Virus record (IMG/VR): IMGVR_UViG_3300032047_002681
Location: 1-21,201 of that record
Direction: 5' to 3' (one strand)
DNA length: 21,201 bases
DNA from: a virus
Shown here: piece by piece, positions 6,725-14,141 of the stretch
Layout: every line of letters starts with the position of its first letter
Position numbering within the stretch: the stretch's first letter is position 1
Made by a program: the position numbers and the translations under genes
The notes under the pieces: generated by a model
The model's database searches: none
What the model saw: only the letters and a program-made list of their open reading frames with translations
Told to the model about the DNA's origin: nothing

Positions 6725-7297
6725 TTACTTTCTATTCTGAAGTTTTGCTGCCACGATTCTCTTAGTTACTCTCTTGAGCACTTCATTTACAAGAGCTTCT
6801 TGCATTACTTCTTCATCTTCCTCGTCAGCTGGTGCGTCCATTTCCGGCTCGTCCATGTCCATTTCTGGCTCGTCCATGTCCATTTCTGGCTCTTCGCCCA
6901 TTTCTCCGCCAATGGCTTCTCCGAGTCGCTTGCCTAGGTCAATGAGAAGTTGTGCTTCTTCCTCAGTAAGGCTCATATCTGCTGCGCCCATTTCTGGTTC
7001 GTCCATTGCTGGCGCGGCCGCATCCATTTCTGGCTCGCCTGCGTCGAGGTCCATTTCCATGTCTTCCTCTTCGTCCTCTTCCTCGAAGAGGGCGTTGATG
7101 TCCTCGTTTACCTCATCGTCTTCTTCGTTGACCTCTTCCTCTTCGGTTACGGCCTCTTCTTCGAGATTCTCTTCCTCTTCGTCTTTCTTGTACTTCATGC
7201 CCATTTCTGAGATAAAGTTGTCAGTCATCGTATCTACGCTTGCAAGTTTCATGAAGCGTCTGATTGTGTTTTCTGCTAATAATTTGTTACCACTCAT
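6725..7297 (-). CDS. Very acidic repeat protein, candidate head scaffold/core protein
   Basis: A 190-residue protein with a highly acidic, low-complexity centre (about 37-165, runs of Glu/Asp and repeated 'MDEPEMD' units) flanked by two ordered helical ends: a basic N-terminus ('NKLLAENTIRRFMKLASV', 4-21) and a basic C-terminus ('EALVNEVLKRVTKRIVAAKLQNRK'). A 'LTEEEAQLLIDLGKRLGEAIGG' helix lies inside the acidic part. Acidic helical proteins of this kind serve as prohead core or scaffolding proteins in T4-like and other marine phages; that role is inferred from composition, layout and the nearby protease gene, not from a recognised domain. It stands alone between an upstream regulatory element and a strong terminator, as expected of a separately and highly expressed structural gene. 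AAGGAG sits eight bases before the ATG. Confidence 0.85.
   Translation of the reverse strand: MSGNKLLAENTIRRFMKLASVDTMTDNFISEMGMKYKKDEEEENLEEEAVTEEEEVNEEDDEVNEDINALFEEEDEEEDMEMDLDAGEPEMDAAAPAMDEPEMGAADMSLTEEEAQLLIDLGKRLGEAIGGEMGEEPEMDMDEPEMDMDEPEMDAPADEEDEEVMQEALVNEVLKRVTKRIVAAKLQNRK
6837..6899 (-). repeat. In-frame 21-bp tandem repeat, about three copies
   Basis: Three consecutive 21-base units (from 6837, 6858 and 6879; the last diverges at its end) differ at very few bases and encode repeated EPEMDMD-type heptads in the acidic protein. Degenerate versions of the unit recur around 6985-7065. Copy number could change by slippage without breaking the frame. Confidence 0.85.
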
Positions 7298-7326
7298 TTT
7301 ATGTTCTCCTTGTTGTGAAAGTAGTG

Positions 7327-7355
7327 ATTATATAATAATACAACTATAAATAGTA
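7327..7355 (-). promoter_or_regulatory. Probable promoter with palindromic element for the acidic-protein gene
   Basis: On the minus strand a perfect TATAAT (7332-7327) lies 30 bases before the ATG at 7297. No TTGACA-like -35 is present; instead the palindromic ACTATTTATAGT element (7354-7343) covers the -25 to -35 zone. A -10 with an unrelated upstream box is the plan of activator-dependent phage promoters such as T4 middle promoters, so a phage regulator binding here is a reasonable guess. Confidence 0.5.
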
Positions 7356-7372
7356 AGTTTTGACTAGAAAAG

Positions 7373-7618
7373 TCATAATTTTATTCTCTTCGAAAGCTTC
7401 TTCATCGCTTCCTTTTCTATTTGTGAGACACGGACTAAAGAAATCTTCAATCTCTTAGAGACTTCATCCAGGGTCATCGGGCCGTTTTGGTATATTGCTA
7501 CTAGCGAGCAGTTGCTGTCCTGTTCATAATCTATGAACATTGGGCACTCTGATTTTTCGCAACTTTTGTTGTCCCTCATGCAACTTCTAGAACACTGAGG
7601 TAGGTGATCGTCACTCAT
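7373..7618 (-). CDS. Sigma-70 region 4-like DNA-binding protein with Cys cluster
   Basis: An 81-residue protein in two parts. The N-terminal half carries five cysteines (9, 13, 20, 25, 37) in a pattern that could hold zinc or an Fe-S cluster. The C-terminal half (about 45-78, 'GPMTLDEVSKRLKISLVRVSQIEKEAMKKLSKR') is a clear sigma-70 region 4 helix-turn-helix, the part that normally reads the -35 box and touches the RNA polymerase beta flap. Regions 1-3 are absent, so it is not a full sigma factor; it may act as a regulator or anti-sigma-like competitor that redirects host polymerase. Start at 7618 overlaps the upstream gene by eight bases (ATGAGTGA). It is the last gene before the acidic-protein unit, which has a promoter without a -35 box. 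Confidence 0.85.
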   Translation of the reverse strand: MSDDHLPQCSRSCMRDNKSCEKSECPMFIDYEQDSNCSLVAIYQNGPMTLDEVSKRLKISLVRVSQIEKEAMKKLSKRIKL

Positions 7619-7940
7619 AGTCCTCCAAATTCATCTCTATCATATCAAATATATCTTGTTTATCAGAATCTGTGATTCCAAGTTCTTCTAGAACTGTTTT
7701 TCCGGATTCATAATCCTTCTTGGTCTTGTTTAATCTCTTTTTACCCATTGAGGTTTTTTCCTGTTTTATCTCCTCCACTATTTGCAACATAGTGGGATCT
7801 TTGCTGATGTATTTTATTAGTAGTGTTCTAAAAAACTCGCTTTGAGTTAGACCATCATATCGAAGTCTTATCTTCAAGTCTGCTGATTCCTTCTCATAAC
7901 AATAGAACACAAATTTTGTACTTTTATTTGGATCTCTCAT
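7611..7940 (-). CDS. Hypothetical protein, possible ribbon-helix-helix
   Basis: A 109-residue basic-then-acidic protein. The first 45 residues ('KFVFYCYEKESADLKIRLRYDGLTQSEFFRTLLIKYIS') follow the strand-helix-helix order of ribbon-helix-helix DNA-binding proteins, with the 'LTQSEFFRTLLIKYI' helix pair as the best match. The middle is lysine-rich (65-80) and the tail acidic ('DKQDIFDMIEMNLEDYE'). It starts at 7940 through a TAATG overlap with the IMPDH/GMPR-family gene and overlaps the sigma-like gene by eight bases, so two possible transcription regulators are made from the same stretch of message. The fold is a guess from pattern only. Confidence 0.7.
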   Translation of the reverse strand: MRDPNKSTKFVFYCYEKESADLKIRLRYDGLTQSEFFRTLLIKYISKDPTMLQIVEEIKQEKTSMGKKRLNKTKKDYESGKTVLEELGITDSDKQDIFDMIEMNLEDYE

Positions 7941-8959
7941 TACAGCAAAATGTGAGTCTGACTCTCTGAAAGACCGGCGGAGGTCTGCGTAATCATCCTA
8001 ACTTTGTTTCTAAATTCCTTGATGTTTCGAGAGCCGCTGTAAGAAAGTCCTGATCTAATGTTTTGGTGCAAGTCTGGGAGAATCTCTGATACGCTTCCCT
8101 TGTATGGGATTGTAGTGGAAACACCTTCCAATGAACTCGCTTTACCTCTCCAGGCAACTTGAGCCTCTCTTGAAGCCATGCCCCTATAAGCTTTGTACTT
8201 TCTACCGTCACTAGCTTGAAACACTTCTCCTGGGGACTCTTTTGTCCCTGCGAGCAAAGACCCCAGCATGACAAAATCTGCGCCTGCTGCAAGACATTTT
8301 ACAATATCTCCCGCGTTTTTGATTCCGCCATCTGCGACTAGCGCAGCGGTGTTGACCACTCTGCTGCAGTCCAATACAGACTGAAAAGTAGGCACACCGT
8401 GAGCGGTTTGAATACGAGTGCTACAAATACTACCGCCACCAACTCCAACCCTGATAACATCAGAACCCCATTCCTGTAAGTCCGCGAAGGCTTTTGCAGT
8501 CGCGACATTGCCTGCCATAACATCAACTGAATCTCCAAATTTGTCTTTAATTGTTTTGATAGCGCGTTCGACATTTGTGTGGTGGCCATGGGCCACATCA
8601 ACACACAGTAAAAAAGCACCTGAAGAAACTAACGACTCCGCTCGTTTCATGAAATCGTCTGATACGCCGATTGCTGCTGCAACCCTATAATCTCTTCCAG
8701 ACTGCGCCCGTTTGACTAATTGCGATTGCTCCTTAATGGAGTTGTATCTATGTACGACTCCGAAGCCGCCGGCTTCTCCCATTGAGAACGCCATGTCCTC
8801 TCCTGTAACTGTATCCATGGGAGATGAAATGATCGGTAAACTAAATTTTTCACTTCCAATGATGGAAGTGGTGTCAATCTCTGATCTGGATTCTATATCA
8901 GATTTCTGAGGTACCAGGAGGATGTCGTCGAAACTAAAGGTTTTCTTGAATTTCTTCAT
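7940..8959 (-). CDS. IMP dehydrogenase / GMP reductase family enzyme
   Basis: A 339-residue TIM-barrel enzyme of the guanine nucleotide pathway. Visible: '[10 protein letters not shown]' (8-17), 'SSPMDTVT' (45-52), 'DVAHGHH' (121-127), the catalytic loop GGGSICSTR with Cys179, '[25 protein letters not shown]' (210-234) and '[10 protein letters not shown]' (258-267), then 'EGV..TIPYKG'. The regulatory CBS pair that IMPDH carries after the first quarter is absent, giving GMP-reductase length (about 345). The C-terminal '[10 protein letters not shown]' resembles IMPDH ('AGLRESHPHD'), but the Arg-Tyr flap dyad of IMPDH is not evident, so direction (IMP to XMP, or GMP to IMP) is open. Start: ATG at 8959 gives the usual family N-terminus; a GTG at 8971 is possible, and neither has a strong ribosome site. 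It overlaps the zinc-ribbon gene. Confidence 0.93.
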   Translation of the reverse strand: MKKFKKTFSFDDILLVPQKSDIESRSEIDTTSIIGSEKFSLPIISSPMDTVTGEDMAFSMGEAGGFGVVHRYNSIKEQSQLVKRAQSGRDYRVAAAIGVSDDFMKRAESLVSSGAFLLCVDVAHGHHTNVERAIKTIKDKFGDSVDVMAGNVATAKAFADLQEWGSDVIRVGVGGGSICSTRIQTAHGVPTFQSVLDCSRVVNTAALVADGGIKNAGDIVKCLAAGADFVMLGSLLAGTKESPGEVFQASDGRKYKAYRGMASREAQVAWRGKASSLEGVSTTIPYKGSVSEILPDLHQNIRSGLSYSGSRNIKEFRNKVRMITQTSAGLSESQTHILL

Positions 8960-9194
8960 TTGTTTTTTCACTTTCTTCTTTATTATAGCAGGTTTTGCAT
9001 ATCAAGTCAATGTTTTCTGAATATTTATTTACATGCCAATCATCAATATTTTCATCCTTTGCTGGCGGGCGGTCACATTCTGAACACTTTACTTGTTTTT
9101 TGAAGGTTGCCATTTGAGTCTTGAAGTCTTTCATAAACTGCTTTCTCGCCCGGACAAATTGCTTTCTTTTTATTTTCCTTGCAAAGCTTCCCAT
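8934..9194 (-). CDS. Small zinc-ribbon protein
   Basis: An 86-residue protein with a very basic helical N-terminus (residues 5-35, 'FARKIKRKQFVRARKQFMKDF') followed by a four-cysteine ribbon: CSEC (Cys37, Cys40) and CKTC (Cys66, Cys69) around 'NIDDWHVNKYSENIDLI'. It would bind one zinc and, given the basic helix, probably nucleic acid or ribosome/RNA polymerase. Proteins with this layout are frequent in large phages but have no established role. It ends in an acidic tail. The ATG at 9194 overlaps the dUTPase stop (TAATG). The 3' end runs 26 bases into the next gene. Confidence 0.8.
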   Translation of the reverse strand: MGSFARKIKRKQFVRARKQFMKDFKTQMATFKKQVKCSECDRPPAKDENIDDWHVNKYSENIDLICKTCYNKEESEKTNEEIQENL

Positions 9195-9661
9195 TACTTA
9201 TCCCCTGTTGAGCCAAGTGCGCCGGCGCCTCTGGTTGTCTCTTTTCCATAGATATTATCGTCCTGAATTTCTCGCAGCGGTGGTTTCTCAATTCTTACGA
9301 ATACGCCTTGTGCAACCTTTTGTCCTGGTTCGATAAACTCTACGTCCTTTCCGATATTATGAAGGTTCACAAAGATTTCTCCTGTGTATCCCTCGTCCAC
9401 AACGCAAGCACCCGTGATGAGGTGTAACTTACTAGCCACACCTGACTTGTTCATGATTTGAAGCATGCAGTCTGGTGGGACCTCCATCTTGATTCCTGTC
9501 TCCAACAAGACACTTTGCCCGGGCTGAATTCTACATGCTGCTCCTTCGATAGGGCAGAAGAAAAAATCCATCCCCGCGTCTGTTCTATGCGCCCTAACTG
9601 GTAGTTTCGCGTCGGGCCTAGTGCGAAATACTCTTACTCTATTGTTGTCTAATGATGCCAT
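9194..9661 (-). CDS. dut: dUTPase (deoxyuridine 5'-triphosphate nucleotidohydrolase)
   Basis: A 155-residue trimeric-type dUTPase, which hydrolyses dUTP to dUMP and pyrophosphate, keeping uracil out of DNA and feeding ThyX. All five motifs can be seen: I 'TDAGMD' (27-32), II 'NKSGVASK' (71-78, in place of the usual RSS/RSG), III 'VVDEGYTGEI' (87-96, with the catalytic Asp89 and the uracil-side Tyr92), IV 'GQKVAQG' (113-119) and V 'RGAGALGSTG' (144-153). Motif V has Leu149 where an aromatic residue normally stacks on the uracil. The start at 9661 is set by AGGAG seven bases upstream; a 21-residue extension to 9724 would run into the DnaE gene. It sits 11 bases after dnaE, a natural pairing. 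Confidence 0.95.
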   Translation of the reverse strand: MASLDNNRVRVFRTRPDAKLPVRAHRTDAGMDFFFCPIEGAACRIQPGQSVLLETGIKMEVPPDCMLQIMNKSGVASKLHLITGACVVDEGYTGEIFVNLHNIGKDVEFIEPGQKVAQGVFVRIEKPPLREIQDDNIYGKETTRGAGALGSTGDK

Positions 9662-9672
9662 TGCTTTCTCCT

Positions 9673-12600
9673 TTATGCTAATAGTCTGAACATCTTTCTC
9701 ATACTGAATGTGGAAAAACCCCACTGTTGATTATAATTTAGTCTGGCCATATATGGCCGGTTGATTTGGACTATATCTTTACTTGGGTCTACACCCCAAC
9801 ATCTGATAGTCGTTGTCTCATTGTTATCGTCAATAACCTTTACTACATAAAAGTTTTTTCCGTTCTTTGATTTCTTTAGTTTGCATTCCCGAGGAATAAA
9901 CCAAGTCACACCTAACTCAGGGTCGAACTCTGAAATAGGCGGAACGTAAAGTTCATCTAGCTTTTGTCTGACTCTTGGCGTTACCACGGCACTGATTGGG
10001 AAGACTCCAGTTAGGTTGACCAGGTATTCTAGCTTCTCCTCCTCAGAGAAGTCACCCTCTGGCTCATATCGCTCTATGTTTTCAATCAGGTTCTTCTCTT
10101 TTCGGGGACGGTCTTCTGCAACGGCTGAATAGAAATGCTTCATGCCTGAAAACCTGTCATCCATAAGAGTGTTTAGTGCCTGAGATAAACACAGGGCTGA
10201 AATGGATTTCTTGTTCAACTTCGAGTAAGTGATCTTCTCATGGAACAAGAACTCTTCAATTGTATTGAACGGCCGGTTCTCAATGATTTGTTCAATAGCC
10301 TTGATACCCAAACCCTTGATAGATGACAGTGGTTGAATCAGAGTTTTGCCGTCGTCGCTGATTTCCCAGTCGACGCCTGATGTATTCACGTTGAGTTGTT
10401 CTACATTGTAACCAAGTGATTTCGCTGTTGCGATTGCTCTTTCTTTTCTTGTCTCCGGCTCCTTGTCTAAGAAGGCCGCTAGCCATTCTGCTGGATAGTA
10501 ATTAAGTAAATAAGCACACTGATAGGATAGTACACAGTAGGATACAGCATGTGATTTGTTGAAACCATATCCTGAAAAGTATTCAAATGTCTCCCAAAGT
10601 TCTCTAGCCTCATAATCTTTCATTCCTTTCTCCAAGCATCCGCGCTTGAACTTGTCAAAGATTTTGTCTTTCTGAGCCTGGACTTCGCCAGTGCCCTTCT
10701 TAGTAAGTAGTTTTCTGAGCTTATTACCCTCATCCAGGGACAGGTCCTTGCCCAGTTTGTGAGCCAACATAGCAATCTGTTCCTGAAAAATAAGGAAGCC
10801 GTATGTTTCTTCCGTTACTTCTCGGACATACTTGTTGACGTACTCCACATCCTCTGGATTTGACTTTGCTCCAATGTACTTTCTATCTACTCCCGCACCT
10901 AGTGGGCCTGGTCGATAGATAGAAGTGATAGCCGACAAGTCAATGATGTTGTCCGGCTTCGCATTCTTACAGAACGATTGGGCCCCAGACTCTGTGAACT
11001 GGAAGATACCTGCCCACTTACCTTTGTGGAACACGTTCTCCCAGACTTCTCTGTCATCCAGGTCAATCTTCTCTGGATGTAGATTCTTGTCGTAGAATTC
11101 CTTGATGTCCGCAAACGTAGGGTTTTCTATTCCGTGATGTCGTTTTAGGATGCGCTCGATGGCGCCTTCCAACATACGAAGAGAAGCGAGACCCAGGATG
11201 TCAAACTTGATGAAACCCATGGGCTCAAGGTGTCTTACGTTCATACCCTCGGACCAAGGTGTTTGTCGAACTCCTCCTGAGTTGATAAGCGGCATCCACT
11301 GATCTAGGTTCTCACCCACAACAACACCACCAGCATGGCGTGAGGCTGAACGTGTCTGTCCATACAACTTCTCAATGTGGGTCTTGATGTGTGGATACTT
11401 CGCCAGGAATGCCTGCAAAGACTCCGAGAACTCCATCAACTCCTCAAACGTGGGAGCATACACGCCAGCCGTAATACCATGCTTTGCCTTGGCCCGAGGT
11501 GTTGCCTCATAAACCATCTTGCTTGTTACATTGTTTACTTCCGTGAACTCGATACCGTAGAACTTAGAGATGTCTTTGATGAGCGAGCGCAACTGAAGCG
11601 TGTTCCAGTTAGTGATAGGGACCACAGAGTTGTCACCCCACTGGTCGATAAGGACTTCCTTGAGCACCATTGGATCAGATACATCGTAGTCGATGTCTGG
11701 ATAACCCGAACCTCCCTTAGTCAAGAACCTTTCGAACTGAAGTCCGTATTTGATAGGGTCAACCTGAGTGATGTTCAGAACATACGCCACTAGTGATCCG
11801 GCAGCAGAGCCTCGCCCTGCTCCAACTAGTTGTTTCTCTACCGCGACGTCAGCGATAGATTTCATCGTCAAGAAATACTTGGAGAAACCTCTCTCTTCGA
11901 TAACGCTAACCTCACGCTTGAGGCGATCCACATACTCCTGGTTTGTATGGAGTTCAAGGGACCGAAGACCCTCAACGCAGAGGGCTGCCAAGGTTTGGCC
12001 AGCAGTTGAGCCCTCTGGGACAACGAAGTCCGGCAATCGAACTGTGTTGTCTGGTAAGAACGTCTCAATCCTCTCGTGCGCAATCTGATGCGTACGTTTG
12101 ATTGAGTTGAGTACCAATTCATCATCGTATTCTACCCCACACTCTTTCGAGTATTTCTTGTAAGATTCGAACATCTGGTCGCCGTTCTTTGGATACAGTT
12201 CGTAACCAACTTCTTCAACGGAAAGCGGAAGCTCGTCTGATAAGTAGTCTGGCTTGCCCTTACCTAGCCAACCTAATCGCTTGTAAAGTTCACGATCTTT
12301 CCAAACGTCTGCGTTGTAGTAGTGCGAGTCTGCAGTAGAGATAAGGTCAATGCCAAACTCTTGGTGCATCTGAATGATGTATTGATTGAGGTCGTGCTGC
12401 TCTGGAACATTGTTCCACTGCAACTCGCCATACCATCGGTCACCGAAGATAGATTGCATCTTCTGTGTTGTTTGTCGCATTGCTCCCAAGATAGCATCAG
12501 GTCCAGTGTCTCGGTTCTCCCAGTAGTTTCCAGCATAGACGCCACCAAGACAAGCTGATGCTGCGATAACACCTTCGTTGTGCTTCTTGAGCATAGCGTA

Positions 12601-13104
12601 ATCGACACGAGGATAGCGATAAAAGTTATCACTGGTATAAGACTTAGAAATCATCTTGAAGATATTCTGTAGTCCCGTTTGGTTCATAGCCAGCAGGATA
12701 AGGTGTCGTCTTCTGTTGAGCACAGACTTGATGCGCTTCTTGGAAGAGCCCTCATCTTCTACCGTAGTCCCAGAGTTGTCGGCCTCATAGTCAGACTTCT
12801 TCTTGGAAGCAGCCTTGATCTCCTCATACTCTTCTTTCCACTTCGCGACGGATGGGATGAAGTAAGCTTCACAGCCAAAGATTGGCTTGAACTCTTTGCC
12901 GGCCTTCTTCATCTTCTTGGCGTGCAGAACCTGCCAGGCCAAACCATTCATGTTTCCGTGGTCGGTAAGGGCTAGTGCATCCATGCCGTTTTCATAGGCA
13001 AAGTCCATGTGCTCTGGCGGATAACCAAGGGCGTCGAATGGGGAGCCCGCAACTGAGTGGGCATGTAGTCCTACGAATGGGATGTTTGATTTCTTAGATG
13101 TCAT
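9673..13104 (-). CDS. dnaE: DNA polymerase III alpha subunit, family C (DnaE type)
   Basis: A complete 1143-residue replicative polymerase (bacterial DnaE is about 1160). Order: PHP domain (1-270) with 'HAHS' (His14, His16), 'LTDHG' (Asp48, His49), 'CEAY' (Glu79), 'RRHLILLA' (His134), 'ACLGG' (Cys185) and 'DSHY' (Asp259, His261); palm/thumb/fingers with 'GAGRGSAAGSLVAY' (428-441), the catalytic Asp472 and Asp474 in 'PDIDYD', and Asp635 in 'FDILGL'; 'HAGGVVV' (590-596), 'RPGPL' (731-735) and 'GYGFNKSHAVSY' (846-857); then a helix-hairpin-helix ('PLSSIKGLGIKAIEQI') and a C-terminal OB fold. The PHP metal residues, lost in E. coli DnaE, look intact, so an in-built proofreading nuclease is possible. 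No intein. It is shorter at the C-terminus and lacks an obvious tau-binding region. Starts at 13104, overlapping the 65-aa gene by 11 bases. Confidence 0.97.
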   Translation of the reverse strand: MTSKKSNIPFVGLHAHSVAGSPFDALGYPPEHMDFAYENGMDALALTDHGNMNGLAWQVLHAKKMKKAGKEFKPIFGCEAYFIPSVAKWKEEYEEIKAASKKKSDYEADNSGTTVEDEGSSKKRIKSVLNRRRHLILLAMNQTGLQNIFKMISKSYTSDNFYRYPRVDYAMLKKHNEGVIAASACLGGVYAGNYWENRDTGPDAILGAMRQTTQKMQSIFGDRWYGELQWNNVPEQHDLNQYIIQMHQEFGIDLISTADSHYYNADVWKDRELYKRLGWLGKGKPDYLSDELPLSVEEVGYELYPKNGDQMFESYKKYSKECGVEYDDELVLNSIKRTHQIAHERIETFLPDNTVRLPDFVVPEGSTAGQTLAALCVEGLRSLELHTNQEYVDRLKREVSVIEERGFSKYFLTMKSIADVAVEKQLVGAGRGSAAGSLVAYVLNITQVDPIKYGLQFERFLTKGGSGYPDIDYDVSDPMVLKEVLIDQWGDNSVVPITNWNTLQLRSLIKDISKFYGIEFTEVNNVTSKMVYEATPRAKAKHGITAGVYAPTFEELMEFSESLQAFLAKYPHIKTHIEKLYGQTRSASRHAGGVVVGENLDQWMPLINSGGVRQTPWSEGMNVRHLEPMGFIKFDILGLASLRMLEGAIERILKRHHGIENPTFADIKEFYDKNLHPEKIDLDDREVWENVFHKGKWAGIFQFTESGAQSFCKNAKPDNIIDLSAITSIYRPGPLGAGVDRKYIGAKSNPEDVEYVNKYVREVTEETYGFLIFQEQIAMLAHKLGKDLSLDEGNKLRKLLTKKGTGEVQAQKDKIFDKFKRGCLEKGMKDYEARELWETFEYFSGYGFNKSHAVSYCVLSYQCAYLLNYYPAEWLAAFLDKEPETRKERAIATAKSLGYNVEQLNVNTSGVDWEISDDGKTLIQPLSSIKGLGIKAIEQIIENRPFNTIEEFLFHEKITYSKLNKKSISALCLSQALNTLMDDRFSGMKHFYSAVAEDRPRKEKNLIENIERYEPEGDFSEEEKLEYLVNLTGVFPISAVVTPRVRQKLDELYVPPISEFDPELGVTWFIPRECKLKKSKNGKNFYVVKVIDDNNETTTIRCWGVDPSKDIVQINRPYMARLNYNQQWGFSTFSMRKMFRLLA

Positions 13105-13291
13105 TCACTAATTCTTTCATTTCTTCTACTGTTTCTAGCAATGTGGCTTTCACCACTTCTCTATCAATTTGGAACATCTCCATTATAAACCTTTCCTGGT
13201 CGTTTGTCAAGTCTTTATATAAGTCTGGCATGCCAGCATGCTCTTTAATAATGCTTGGCATCATGTCGTAAGTTTCTTCAATTTTCTTCAT
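13094..13291 (-). CDS. Hypothetical acidic helical protein (65 aa)
   Basis: A 65-residue, acidic, Met-rich helical protein ('NDQERFIMEMFQIDREVVKATLLETVEEMKELVNDI') with no membrane span or Cys motif. It overlaps the upstream nucleotidyltransferase-like gene by 14 bases and dnaE by 11, so it is translated as part of the replication run. A small partner of DnaE or of the replisome would fit the position, but no sequence feature shows it. Unknown family. Confidence 0.66.
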   Translation of the reverse strand: MKKIEETYDMMPSIIKEHAGMPDLYKDLTNDQERFIMEMFQIDREVVKATLLETVEEMKELVNDI

Positions 13292-14141
13292 CTTCTTGTA
13301 ATCCTCTCTTAAAGTGATATGGTTTTATGAATTTTTTGGACGGGTTATATAATTTACTCTCTGATCTAAAACACTCTTGAATTGACTCCCAGCTATCTAG
13401 AGTGTAAAACTCCGGAACCTCAAAAGTATCTTGTATATCTATTATATCTAATCCGAAGATTTTGTCAAGCGTAAAATTACGACTAGACCATCGTTCATGA
13501 GGTGGTAAGCTCTTGTCTCCTCGGGTGCAAGATCTCTTTATATGCCATTTGTATGTGTTCCAATCTTCTGGGAAGAAAGTAAATGCTAAGGGCTTTCCGT
13601 CTTTCACTGTCTGGCCGTTATGAGTGACATAAAACGATTCATTTCCTCTGATTCTAGTTCTGCATTTCACTAATGGATATGGACTATAGATACCATTTGG
13701 AAACGAAACAAAGTATTTTGAAGGGACAACCCATGAACTCATTTTGCTAGATATGACAAATGCAGTAATAGCTCCGTGTAACACGGACCATCCTAGAGAA
13801 TCCCTTCTATCTCTGTCTTTTTGAGAAACAGGAGTATAATATATTGGTATGTATTTTTCATAGTCAGCTTTCTTTTTGACAAAGTTCCAATTTTCAAACA
13901 AGATCGGATCTAGCACATAATCCCCTAATCTCTTCTTTAGTAATGGAGCCACGTCATCATTGCAAACGATCCAGATACTATCGCAGCCGGCCAAAGCAGC
14001 TTCTGTTACAGATCTTTCAACTGCAAGGTAACCCTCTCCTATTGGCATCAGGTAATCTGGCCAAGGAAACCCCAATGTGTCTTCTCGGCCGGATAGTGGT
14101 ATTATCCCAGCCATGTGCTTTCCTTTTGGCGGCTTATTCAT
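13278..14141 (-). CDS. Nucleotidyltransferase-like protein
   Basis: A 287-residue protein whose first 80 residues resemble the nucleotide-binding half of sugar-1-phosphate nucleotidyltransferases (GT-A-like Rossmann fold): 'MAGIIPLSGRE' (10-20), 'WPDYLMPIGEGYLAVERSVTEAALAGCDSIWIVCNDD' (27-63) and 'LGDYVLDP' (72-79). The classic GxGTRLxPxTxxxPK signature is only partly kept, so the substrate cannot be named and activity is uncertain. The remaining two thirds include 'PNGIYSPYPLVKCRTRI', 'LAFTFFPEDWNTYKWH' and a basic C-terminal tail. Start: the ATG at 14141 overlaps the upstream stop by eight bases (ATGAATAA); an ATG at 14114 with a better AGGA site and the natural family N-terminus is a strong alternative. 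It is paired with the unknown gene at 14134-14904. Confidence 0.83.
   Translation of the reverse strand: MNKPPKGKHMAGIIPLSGREDTLGFPWPDYLMPIGEGYLAVERSVTEAALAGCDSIWIVCNDDVAPLLKKRLGDYVLDPILFENWNFVKKKADYEKYIPIYYTPVSQKDRDRRDSLGWSVLHGAITAFVISSKMSSWVVPSKYFVSFPNGIYSPYPLVKCRTRIRGNESFYVTHNGQTVKDGKPLAFTFFPEDWNTYKWHIKRSCTRGDKSLPPHERWSSRNFTLDKIFGLDIIDIQDTFEVPEFYTLDSWESIQECFRSESKLYNPSKKFIKPYHFKRGLQEDEEN

Noticed and set aside
6774-7349. Open frame of 191 codons on the plus strand, Ser-rich
   Set aside because: It is the mirror of the Glu/Asp-rich repeat gene: acidic codons read backwards give Ser runs. No ribosome site, and it opposes every other gene.
7362-7375. Hairpin TGACT/AGTCA after the sigma-like gene as a terminator
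   Set aside because: Only five base pairs, AT-rich and without a convincing T-run.
11377-11793. 138-codon plus-strand frame
   Set aside because: Inside the conserved polymerase core of dnaE; an antisense shadow.
9673-13104. Intein or split in dnaE
   Set aside because: Length and motif spacing are normal for DnaE, with no intein splice-junction signatures noticed.
13866-13885. TTGACA-like word on the plus strand near 13876
   Set aside because: Inside a gene, antisense, with no -10 at proper distance and no gene to drive.
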